A stretch of 13,983 nt of DNA, taken from the NCBI GenBank assembly GCA_964537685.1, contig CAZICM010000107.1, positions 1 through 13,983 of the forward strand. The letters run 5' to 3'. This stretch comes from CAZICM01 sp964537685 (GTDB taxonomy: Bacteria; Myxococcota_A; Polyangia; Polyangiales; Polyangiaceae). Under the pieces are notes generated by a model. That model ran no database searches and was not told the DNA's origin. It worked only from the letters and a program-made list of their open reading frames with translations. How positions within the stretch are numbered: position 1 is the first letter of the stretch; every line of letters starts with the position of its first letter. Positions 7,124 to 13,865 of the stretch are shown here, piece by piece. The position numbers were made by a program, and so were the translations under genes.

Positions 7124-8419
7124 ATGAAGAACTCCATCACAAAAATGATCGGCACCTTGGGCTTCACCTTTCTGGCCGCATCGGGTTTTGCGGCATGCAG
7201 CGCCGTTCCCGACGAAGTGGAAGATCCCACTGACGAAAACCCGATGGAAGATGACTATGCCCTAGGCGATTTTGACCGGCATTCCATCATCACCGACGCT
7301 GAAATGCTCGATGCCAATGCCTTTACCGCGGGCCAAGTCGACGCCTTCTTGAAAAAACCCTATCCCCATCTTTCCAACGAAGGCTCTTGTTTATCCCGAA
7401 TGACCTTCGGCGGAAAGACCGCGGGCACCGTTATCGTCGAAACCAGCAAAAAATACGGATTAAACCCGCTCTTTATCCTTACCCATCTTCAAAAAGAATC
7501 GTCGTTAATCGGCAATAAATCGGCCACCTGCTCCACCACCAAGCTCAACAAAGCCTTTGGATGCGGCTGCCCCGATTACCAAGCCTGCGATCCTGCCTAT
7601 TCAGGATTTGTAAAGCAATTGGACTGCGCCGGAAAACTCACAAGAAGCTATATCGACGATCTCAATACCAAAGGCGTCACCATTGCGGGCTGGAAAGTCG
7701 GCGTAGGCAAAAAGACCTTAGATCAATATGTGATTAAGCCCAGTGGCCAAGCCGGAGCCGTTTTATATACCTATACACCTTGGGTCGGCGATAAATCCTA
7801 CGGCGGCAATTCGCCTCCCTTCGGTAACTATCTATTTTGGAAGGTATGGCGCGGCTATGCCAAAACCACAGGCTATAAAGGTCCGGGCGGCGTATGCGAT
7901 GCTGTATTTACCGATATCTGCGGCTCACCCTACCGCGCCGATATCGAATGGCTCGCAGCAGAAGGGATAACCAGCGGCTGCGATCCGGTCAAAAAGCTCT
8001 ATTGCCCCGACGGCGACGTAACCCGCGCCCAGATGGCGGACTTTTTATATCGCGCGCTGAATTTAGCGGACGGCCCCGATGCCTTTGACGACGACGACGG
8101 TTCGCCCTTTGAGCCGGCCATCAATGCCATCGCGGCGGCGGGCATATCCAGCGGCTGTAGCGCGGATGGCACGAAATTCTGCCCCAACGATGCTCTAACA
8201 CGCGGTCAAACGGCTGCATTTTTGGCAAAAGCCTTTAATTTTGCGCCGGGCCCCGATGCCTTTGTCGACGATGAAGCTTCTCCCTATGAAGAATCCATCA
8301 ATGCGATTGCAGCGGCGGGGATTTCGAGTGGCTGCAATGCCGCCAAGAAAGAATTCTGCCCCGAGCTCAAGGTGACGCGGGCGACCACAGCGCTCTTCTT
8401 GCACCGCGCGATGAAGTAA
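7124..8419 (+). CDS. secreted lipoprotein: lysozyme-like domain plus three SLH-like repeats
   Basis: A 431-aa protein. Residues 1-24 form a lipoprotein signal with FAAC and Cys25, followed by an acidic linker rich in Asp/Glu. Residues about 65-246 match a secreted lysozyme-fold family common in actinobacteria: YGLNPLFILTHLQKESSLIG (111-130, candidate catalytic Glu125), GCGCPDYQACDPAYSGF, LYTYTPW, and NYLFWKVWRGYA before the domain end. Residues about 260-430 carry three ~55-60 aa SLH-like repeats of the form F-x-D-x-x-x-S-P-(Y/F)-x-x-x-I-x-x-(L/I)-A-A-x-G-I-(S/T)-S-G-C, then FCP/YCP and VTR...FL.RA. The paired Cys suggest disulfides. It probably acts on or binds cell-wall material; the substrate is unknown. 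No clear ribosome binding site was seen. Confidence 0.75.
   Translation: MKNSITKMIGTLGFTFLAASGFAACSAVPDEVEDPTDENPMEDDYALGDFDRHSIITDAEMLDANAFTAGQVDAFLKKPYPHLSNEGSCLSRMTFGGKTAGTVIVETSKKYGLNPLFILTHLQKESSLIGNKSATCSTTKLNKAFGCGCPDYQACDPAYSGFVKQLDCAGKLTRSYIDDLNTKGVTIAGWKVGVGKKTLDQYVIKPSGQAGAVLYTYTPWVGDKSYGGNSPPFGNYLFWKVWRGYAKTTGYKGPGGVCDAVFTDICGSPYRADIEWLAAEGITSGCDPVKKLYCPDGDVTRAQMADFLYRALNLADGPDAFDDDDGSPFEPAINAIAAAGISSGCSADGTKFCPNDALTRGQTAAFLAKAFNFAPGPDAFVDDEASPYEESINAIAAAGISSGCNAAKKEFCPELKVTRATTALFLHRAMK
8366..8417 (+). repeat. 52-bp segment duplicated exactly at 13796-13847
   Basis: This encodes the last 17 residues of the SLH-like protein (LKVTRATTALFLHRAMK). The identical 52 bases recur near the right end of the window, in the same orientation. 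The flanking bases differ on both sides. Confidence 0.95.
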
Positions 8420-8593
8420 AATCCCCACGCCTCCATCATCGATCTCCGTTTCATCTAAAGGTTGACACCCAAAAAACTCAACCTGCGTGTCAACAATTTC
8501 AGCGCGGGATATGAAAGCCATGTAGCCTGGTAATATGCCGGCTCTTTCACGCCTCACATCCGCTTTAGGCCAGGCATCCGCCCTGTTGGCCGC

Positions 8594-8617
8594 GCTGATG
8601 TTTAAAAAGACATCAGC
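8594..8617 (+). other. perfect 8-bp hairpin in the 5' leader
   Basis: GCTGATGT (8594-8601) pairs with ACATCAGC (8610-8617) across the A/T-rich loop TTAAAAAG. It lies about 60 nt upstream of the start codon at 8678 and downstream of the extended -10, so it would be in the mRNA leader or could be an operator in DNA. Confidence 0.6.
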
Positions 8618-8663
8618 AACCACGGCCTCTGTCATTGGACTCTCTTGCTGGCCTACCTTAACC

Positions 8664-8669
8664 AAGGAG
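8664..8669 (+). promoter_or_regulatory. ribosome binding site deciding the start at 8678
   Basis: AAGGAG with eight bases to ATG 8678 makes the protein begin MWRIRHLAVF, a normal signal peptide. The in-frame ATG at 8645 is upstream of this site. Confidence 0.8.
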
Positions 8670-8677
8670 CAACGATC

Positions 8678-10753
8678 ATGTGGCGTATCCGGCATCTTGC
8701 TGTTTTTGCATCTCTATTAAGCTTGCCCGCGCTCGCCTTTGTCCTTCATGGCTGTGGGCAAGACGCAACAGAACCATGCGCGACAGCAGAATCCGAGCCC
8801 CGCCTTCAATGCGGAATCGGAGCTTGCTATGCCCTCATCGAACGTTGCCGGGACGGCCAGCCCCAAAACTGCGGGCCTTTGGTGGCGGAAAGCGCGGAGA
8901 CCCCCGATGGATTTGATAATGATTGCAACGGCGTTGTGGATGATGGAATCCCCTGCGATACCTTTGAAACCCAAGATTGCTACACGGGCTCCCCAATCTA
9001 TGCAGGAAAGGGCCTGTGCCAATACGGGATTCAAATCTGTCAGCAGGGGACATGGAGTTTTTGCACCGGAGACGTAATGCCCCAGGAAGAGCTGTGCAAC
9101 CAGCGCGACGATGATTGCGATGGAGACGTGGATGAGGATTGTTCCTGTCTTGAGGGAGCCGGGCAGTCTTGTTATAGCGGTCCGCAGGGAACAGAAGTCT
9201 ACCTGCCTTGCAGGATGGGCCAGCAGACCTGCACCAATGGGCGCTGGGGTACGTGCGAAAGCGAAATCGTGCCCGCGCTGGAGCTGCACGACGGAAGCGA
9301 CAATGACTGCGATGGCCGTATTGACGAAGATTTTCCCTGTCAAATCGGAGAAGTGCAGGACTGTTATAGCGGCCCTCCCAACACCAGGGGGATGGGTAGA
9401 TGCCAAGATGGAAAACAGCCCTGCATGGAAGGAGCATGGGGGGATTGCATCGGTCAGGAGCTGCCCAAGCCCGAGGAATGCAATAATTTTGATGATGACT
9501 GCGATGGTACAGTGAACAATGGTCAGTTGGGCCAGGATCAGTCCTGCACGACCGGATTGCTTGGGATTTGCTCGCAGGGAAAAACGCAATGCCTAAACAA
9601 TGAAATTGCGTGTGTTCCCGAACTGGTTCCTCAAGCCGAGCAATGCAACGGTGTTGATGATAACTGCGATGGAGATATCGATCTCAATCCTGTGACGAAA
9701 AAGCCGCTGACGGGGGCGCTGTGTTCGATTCCGCTATTGTTGGGCGCGTGTGTGGTGGGCGTGGATACCTGCGAGGGCGCGCAGGTCATTTGCAAGCAGA
9801 AGACGTTTCCCACTGCGGAAGTATGCAATAATGCCGATGATGATTGCGATGGTATTGTCAACAATGGCTCGCTCTGCTGCCCGAACTTTTTAAAGGATGG
9901 AAGTGAAAGCGATGTTGATTGCGGCGGTGTATGCGGCTCGACGTGTTTGAGCGGGCAAAGCTGCTTTCAGGACTTGGATTGCCAAAGCCAGGTGTGCGGC
10001 GCCGATAAAATTTGCCAGCCGCCCAAGTGCGACGACCTAAAAAAGAATGGCACCGAATCCGATCTGGATTGCGGCGGTATTTGTCCCAAATGCTCGGATT
10101 TTAAGCTCTGCAATATCTCTGCGAATTGTCAGAGCGGCGTATGCACGCTCGGTATTTGTCAACCGCCGAACTGCAATGATATTACCAAAAATGGTATTGA
10201 GACAGATATCGATTGCGGTGGAACGACCTGTCCGAAGTGCGTGCCTGAGAAGACGTGCGGTGTGAATTCGGATTGCGACAGCGCGATATGCCAGGGCGGG
10301 TTTTGCCAGGCGCCTCAATGCAATGACAGCATCAAGAATGGATTTGAATCCGATATTGATTGCGGAGGCCCTGCCTGTGCCGGTTGTAACGCCGGAAAAG
10401 CCTGTGTCGCCGGAGCAGATTGCCAAAACAGCGTTTGCACCAACAATATTTGCCAGTCCCCAAACTGCATTGACAACGCCAAGAATGGAACTGAATCCGA
10501 CGTGGATTGCGGAGGCCCTGCGTGTCCGGATTGTTCGGATGGTAGAAATTGCGTGATTTCCAGCGATTGCGCAAGCAGTGTGTGCGCTATCAATATCTGC
10601 CAGCCCCCAAGCTGCTTTGACGGCGTCAAGAACGGAATTGAATCCGACGTGGATTGCGGAGGCCCTGCCTGTGCCGATTGTGGCCCCGGAAAAACCTGTT
10701 TCGTCGGAGCAGATTGCCAAAGCGGCGTTTGCTCCAACGATGTCTGCAACTAG
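8678..10753 (+). CDS. Cys-rich lipoprotein with MopE-type metal-binding repeats and six C-terminal 49-aa repeats
   Basis: A 691-aa secreted protein. The signal peptide ends in LHGC (Cys26, likely lipidated; His at -2 is unusual). Residues 76-396 hold six copies of the MopE-type motif D-x-x-D-(N/D)-(D/N)-C-(D/N)-G (near 76, 139, 203, 267, 321 and 380), separated by Cys-containing spacers with 'G.W..C'. Such acidic loops bind calcium, or copper in MopE. Residues 400-691 hold six tandem repeats of about 49 aa with core KNG-x-E-(S/T)-D-(V/I/L)-D-C-G-G, then C-x-x-C, (D/N)-C-x-x-x-(V/I)-C and CQ-x-P-x-C. The even Cys spacing implies a rod of disulfide-locked modules on the cell surface. Ligand and role are unknown. 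It converges tail-to-tail on the SUMF1-like gene with 29 bp between them. Confidence 0.88.
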   Translation: MWRIRHLAVFASLLSLPALAFVLHGCGQDATEPCATAESEPRLQCGIGACYALIERCRDGQPQNCGPLVAESAETPDGFDNDCNGVVDDGIPCDTFETQDCYTGSPIYAGKGLCQYGIQICQQGTWSFCTGDVMPQEELCNQRDDDCDGDVDEDCSCLEGAGQSCYSGPQGTEVYLPCRMGQQTCTNGRWGTCESEIVPALELHDGSDNDCDGRIDEDFPCQIGEVQDCYSGPPNTRGMGRCQDGKQPCMEGAWGDCIGQELPKPEECNNFDDDCDGTVNNGQLGQDQSCTTGLLGICSQGKTQCLNNEIACVPELVPQAEQCNGVDDNCDGDIDLNPVTKKPLTGALCSIPLLLGACVVGVDTCEGAQVICKQKTFPTAEVCNNADDDCDGIVNNGSLCCPNFLKDGSESDVDCGGVCGSTCLSGQSCFQDLDCQSQVCGADKICQPPKCDDLKKNGTESDLDCGGICPKCSDFKLCNISANCQSGVCTLGICQPPNCNDITKNGIETDIDCGGTTCPKCVPEKTCGVNSDCDSAICQGGFCQAPQCNDSIKNGFESDIDCGGPACAGCNAGKACVAGADCQNSVCTNNICQSPNCIDNAKNGTESDVDCGGPACPDCSDGRNCVISSDCASSVCAINICQPPSCFDGVKNGIESDVDCGGPACADCGPGKTCFVGADCQSGVCSNDVCN
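10316..10753 (+). repeat. recently duplicated 147-bp coding repeats
   Basis: Repeats 4, 5 and 6 start at about 10316, 10463 and 10610. They share long identical DNA stretches: GATTGCGGAGGCCCTGC is in all three, and repeats 5 and 6 also share the upstream GAATCCGACGTG. Repeats 4 and 6 share most of the segment after the CxxC, including GGAGCAGATTGCCAAA. Repeats 1-3 are more diverged, so the array appears to have grown recently at its 3' end. Confidence 0.8.
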
Positions 10754-10782
10754 AAACCCGCAGTGCCTCCCCAGGTTAGCCC

Positions 10783-12129
10783 CTAGGGATCTCTAGCGCA
10801 GCGTATACCAATATCTTCGGAGCGGTACGCGGGCCACTCATTAAAACGCTGAAATGTCTTCAGAATATCCCCCCCAAAACCCCAACTCCCACCCCGAATG
10901 ACTTTGAGCCCAGGACCAACAACAGCGCAATCCTCGCACGGCAGCATGTAGCTAGGTGCGTAACTATCCAAACACCATTCCCACATACTCCCAGCCAAAT
11001 CCGCTTGCCCCCATTTCGATTCCCCCTTGGGCAATCTCGACCCCACAAAAGAAATATCCCCAAGATCGCATTGCTCCTGGGCATTCACCGGCTCATTCGA
11101 CTCCCCGCAATTGTATACCGCATCCGCAACGGCGATGTCCACCAAATTAGGCGGCACCGACCAGGGATAAACACGCTGTTCAATGCCTCCAGCCGCCGCA
11201 TAATTCCATTCGGCTTCCGTAGGCAGCCTTCCGCCATCCCATGCACAAAAGGCAAAGGCTAGATACCAATCCACGCAATTGATGGGGATCTCATCGCGCA
11301 CCCCCGGCGCGCCGCTCCATGTGTGCCATCCCGAACTTCCACACTGCAATTGCAGCTCCAATGCCTCTTGGTCGGCCGGAAGATTGACATTCCATTCCGG
11401 CCTCCAACCGCTTCCCTTTACCCGCGGATGAGCCCCCTCGCCCTCCACCGGCTTACTCCCAGGATAGGCTTCAACAAACGCCCGGAATCTCCCCACCGTC
11501 GCTTCAAAGCGATCCAGCCTAAAGTCGCCCACGGATCCCGGATAGGCCGCCATATTGCTTCGGAAATATTTGCCCCCGACCACCAGCGGACTGTCACAGC
11601 AACTCTCACCCTTTTCCAAACCGCACGCGGGAGCCAGGTCTTGGCAACTGGATCCACCCACGCATACCCCCAGATCGCAGACTTGATGGGCTTGGCATGA
11701 ACCCAAATCGTGAAACTTGCTATCCTCCCCACAAAGTTCGGGCTGCCCACCCAAGCACCGCCGATCGCCGGGCGTGCATCCGCCGATGCATGCGCCTGCT
11801 TGACAGCTTTGCTCGCCCAGGCAAGCAGACTTGCTCTGCCAGGTGCCAATGGCATCGCATTCCTGGGGGACACTCTCGGCACAGCGGCGCTCCCCTTGAA
11901 CACATTCACCTGCGCATTGACCTTCATAACATGTGCTTTCAACACAGGGCACAGGGGCCGCCCATTGGCCATCTTGACAAAGCTGACGGGAATTCTCGCC
12001 CGCGCATTGGCTTTGGCCCGCCGTGCAAAGACCAACGTAAAAGCGATCGACGCCCAGAACTGAATTGCAGGATAAAAGCGCAAGAACAAACAGACCCAGG
12101 CCCGCTTGAAAACATCCTCGACTGCCCAT
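10783..12129 (-). CDS. Cys-rich lipoprotein with SUMF1 (FGE-sulfatase-like) domain
   Basis: A 448-aa protein. The signal peptide ends in LLSC (Cys21). Residues 35-160 are three ~42-aa Cys repeats of pattern C-x-x-G-x-x-x-C...C...W/F...C...C-x-x-G-x-C. Residues about 180-448 form a SUMF1/formylglycine-generating-enzyme fold: INCVDWYLAFAFCAW, DGGRLPTEAEWNYAAA (298-313), DLAGSMWEWCLDSY (377-390), VIRGGSWGFGG (410-420) and the terminal IGIRCA. The catalytic Cys pair of true FGE, expected in the YRYRCA-like segment before the C-terminal motif, is absent (LKTFQRFNEWPAYR here). A structural or ligand-binding role is more likely than sulfatase activation. GGAGG five bases before the ATG supports the start. 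The ATG overlaps the PEGA gene stop (TAATG), so the pair is translationally coupled. Confidence 0.85.
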   Translation of the reverse strand: MGSRGCFQAGLGLFVLALLSCNSVLGVDRFYVGLCTAGQSQCAGENSRQLCQDGQWAAPVPCVESTCYEGQCAGECVQGERRCAESVPQECDAIGTWQSKSACLGEQSCQAGACIGGCTPGDRRCLGGQPELCGEDSKFHDLGSCQAHQVCDLGVCVGGSSCQDLAPACGLEKGESCCDSPLVVGGKYFRSNMAAYPGSVGDFRLDRFEATVGRFRAFVEAYPGSKPVEGEGAHPRVKGSGWRPEWNVNLPADQEALELQLQCGSSGWHTWSGAPGVRDEIPINCVDWYLAFAFCAWDGGRLPTEAEWNYAAAGGIEQRVYPWSVPPNLVDIAVADAVYNCGESNEPVNAQEQCDLGDISFVGSRLPKGESKWGQADLAGSMWEWCLDSYAPSYMLPCEDCAVVGPGLKVIRGGSWGFGGDILKTFQRFNEWPAYRSEDIGIRCARDP

Positions 12130-13583
12130 TAAAACCTCCCTCCCAACCCAACACTCCCCAACCCAAGCTGCACTTGCCCCATCCCCACCTTCTCCTTTTC
12201 CCCAGAGCGCGTCAGCAATAAAATCACCGTCCCTCCGGCCCCTCCAATCGCCCCCACAATCAGCCCCGCCGTTGCCATCGTCCCCAGTGTGCGCGCCGAA
12301 TCAAGCGTCCCCTGCCTGTCCTTGGAGCAAATAAACCGCTCACAAACATCCTCCAATTCGCTTACCCGGCTCCAGGCCATGCCTCCTGTCACCGCCGCCA
12401 TGCCAAAACCCAATACCCCTATCCCATATGCCGCCCCCAATCCCACCCTCCTCGGCGTCCAAAACGCCTCCACCTTAACGGCAGGCATCTCCTTCTCCAT
12501 CGCCAAGGTCAGCTCCTGCTGCTTGCGCCTCACCAGCTTCACCTCCTGCACCGCATTCAAATAGCCTTGCCGATTGACTTCAATGCGATGCCTACCCAAA
12601 TCACGCCTCCCCTCCCATGGCGTCGTTCCCACCACTTCCGAGTCAATGCTCAAAATCGCCCCGCTGGGCAATGAGTCCACCTTAAGCGATGCATCCAGCT
12701 CCTCCGCCCCCAGCATCAACTCGGTGTCTTCATAGGGATTTACCGTTTCCGTCGCCAGCCATGAACTTACCTTTACTCCACTCGCCGCCGGCTCCACCTT
12801 CACCCCAGGCTTTAGATCAGGCGCAGAGCACATCTCCAGCGCGTTCACATCGATATACCCATGCAAACGCACAATATGCTCCCCAGGCGGCGCCAATTCA
12901 TCAAAGGGCGTTATCCCCACGTCCTTACCGTCCAATTCCACATGAAGCACCCAGTTGTGCTTCTCGGCAATCCGAAGACGTCCCTGTCTCGATCGCCCCC
13001 TTAGGGTCAGCGTATTTTCTTGCTTGGCAATCACATCCAAGCGGCCCTCGATATCCTCGAAAGGCTGTTTGCGCAGCACGATCGAGCGCGTGCCCACCCT
13101 CGCCCTATAGGTTTTCTTGGGATTTAGCACGCCCCTGGAACGCCCGTCGATAAATACCTCCGCGCCTTCCGGCGTATCTCCCTTCAGGGAAATCGTGCCC
13201 ACCTTGTTTTGCAGCGCCTCGATCATCTCCTTGAGCGTTTTCTTGGTGCCTTCCTTAGCATTGGGAAAAGCGTCCAGCGCCTTCTCCGCCAAATCCATCG
13301 CCTCATCTTCTTGCCCCAGCTCCTTAAGACACGAAGCCGCGTAGCCCATCACGCTCGCCGATGGCCGAATGGCAAGAGACTTCTGAAAGGCATCATAAGC
13401 TTCCCTAAACTTTTTGTTCTTAAAGTATTCATCACCCTCGCCAAAAAGCCGGGCAGCCTCCTTCGATGCATCCAATGGACCAGCCATTGCTGGCAGATCC
13501 GCTGCCTCCGACAGGGCTGGAATAACCCACACCATATGCAGCGCCACCAACACACCCCAAACCCATCGTTTCATCATGCTCAT
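12129..13583 (-). CDS. TPR and PEGA-domain envelope protein
   Basis: A 484-aa protein with a signal peptide (to about residue 28, ALSEA). TPR-like helices span 40-115 (ARLFGEGDEYFKNKKFREAYDAF, then YAASCLKELGQEDEAMDLAEKALDAFP). PEGA-type beta modules lie at about 128-195 (GAEVFIDGRSRGV), 200-245 (LHVELDGKDVGITPFDEL, APPGEHIVRLHGY) and 298-362 (SGAILSIDSEVVGTTPWEG, LGRHRIEV, GY). Two hydrophobic segments (about 380-405 and 432-457) precede a Gly-rich end, GSVGLGGRF. This layout is typical of abundant myxobacterial envelope proteins of unknown function; PEGA modules are thought to mediate surface or cell-wall contacts. I use the ATG preceded by GGGAG six bases upstream. The frame stays open for 56 codons further, but without a signal peptide or ribosome binding site there. 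Confidence 0.85.
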   Translation of the reverse strand: MSMMKRWVWGVLVALHMVWVIPALSEAADLPAMAGPLDASKEAARLFGEGDEYFKNKKFREAYDAFQKSLAIRPSASVMGYAASCLKELGQEDEAMDLAEKALDAFPNAKEGTKKTLKEMIEALQNKVGTISLKGDTPEGAEVFIDGRSRGVLNPKKTYRARVGTRSIVLRKQPFEDIEGRLDVIAKQENTLTLRGRSRQGRLRIAEKHNWVLHVELDGKDVGITPFDELAPPGEHIVRLHGYIDVNALEMCSAPDLKPGVKVEPAASGVKVSSWLATETVNPYEDTELMLGAEELDASLKVDSLPSGAILSIDSEVVGTTPWEGRRDLGRHRIEVNRQGYLNAVQEVKLVRRKQQELTLAMEKEMPAVKVEAFWTPRRVGLGAAYGIGVLGFGMAAVTGGMAWSRVSELEDVCERFICSKDRQGTLDSARTLGTMATAGLIVGAIGGAGGTVILLLTRSGEKEKVGMGQVQLGLGSVGLGGRF

Positions 13584-13612
13584 CTTTGTCTCCCGAGCGT
13601 TTGATCTGGCCC

Positions 13613-13640
13613 TTGACAAGCACGCATCCCTTGATATAAA
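13613..13640 (+). promoter_or_regulatory. near-consensus sigma70 promoter pointing to the right edge
   Basis: TTGACA (13613-13618), a 16-bp spacer and TATAAA (13635-13640). It lies about 30 bp upstream of the PEGA start but on the opposite strand, so it would transcribe away from that gene into the duplicated and repeated DNA. The A/T-rich -10 could also serve the PEGA gene on the minus strand, although no matching -35 is seen there. Confidence 0.4.
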
Positions 13641-13795
13641 AGCCCGCACGCGCGAAACTTCATTGGCCACAAGTGAATTGCTCACCGCCGGCCCACACGC
13701 CGTATTTTCGGCAGAGCCACATCGACAACCTAGCCGGGCTCCCTGGAACATGTCCCGCGCCGATTAAAGCGCCACCCCGCCTTACACTAGCCGTC

Positions 13796-13847
13796 CTCAA
13801 GGTGACGCGGGCGACCACAGCGCTCTTCTTGCACCGCGCGATGAAGT
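13796..13847 (+). repeat. exact 52-bp copy of the 3' end of the SLH-like gene
   Basis: Identical to 8366-8417 and in the same orientation. Here it is followed by TCG instead of the TAA stop, so the frame continues through the 55-bp repeats to the window edge. The sequence before it has no SLH-like coding, so only the tail of the gene is present. Confidence 0.95.
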
Positions 13848-13865
13848 CGTTTTTGGCGCGGACAA

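Larger units (their letters stand above)
8420..8677 (+). promoter_or_regulatory. 258-bp leader/promoter region of the Cys-rich lipoprotein gene
   Basis: Four elements stand out. GTTGACAC (8461-8468) and GTGTCAAC (8487-8494) form a perfect 8-bp inverted repeat. An overlapping alternative stem pairs AGGTTGA (8459-8465) with TCAACCT (8478-8484); the two cannot form together. An extended -10-like TGGTAATAT lies at 8528-8536, without a good -35. A perfect hairpin, GCTGATGT, 8-nt loop, ACATCAGC, spans 8594-8617. None has a T-tract, so regulatory sites fit better than terminators. Confidence 0.5.

Noticed and set aside
8461..8494. Terminator of the SLH-like gene
   Set aside because: The inverted repeat has an 18-bp loop and no following T-tract, so a regulatory role fits better.
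8717..9589. A 290-codon leftward frame opposite the Cys-rich gene
   Set aside because: It is the antisense of the MopE-type repeats; its Ile/Val-rich periodicity mirrors the repeat codons of the real gene.
10037..10720. A 227-codon leftward repetitive frame
   Set aside because: It is the antisense image of the 49-aa repeats of the plus-strand gene. Long antisense frames are expected where coding repeats keep phase.
10783..12129. Active formylglycine-generating enzyme (sulfatase activator)
   Set aside because: The conserved catalytic Cys pair is missing and no sulfatase gene is nearby.
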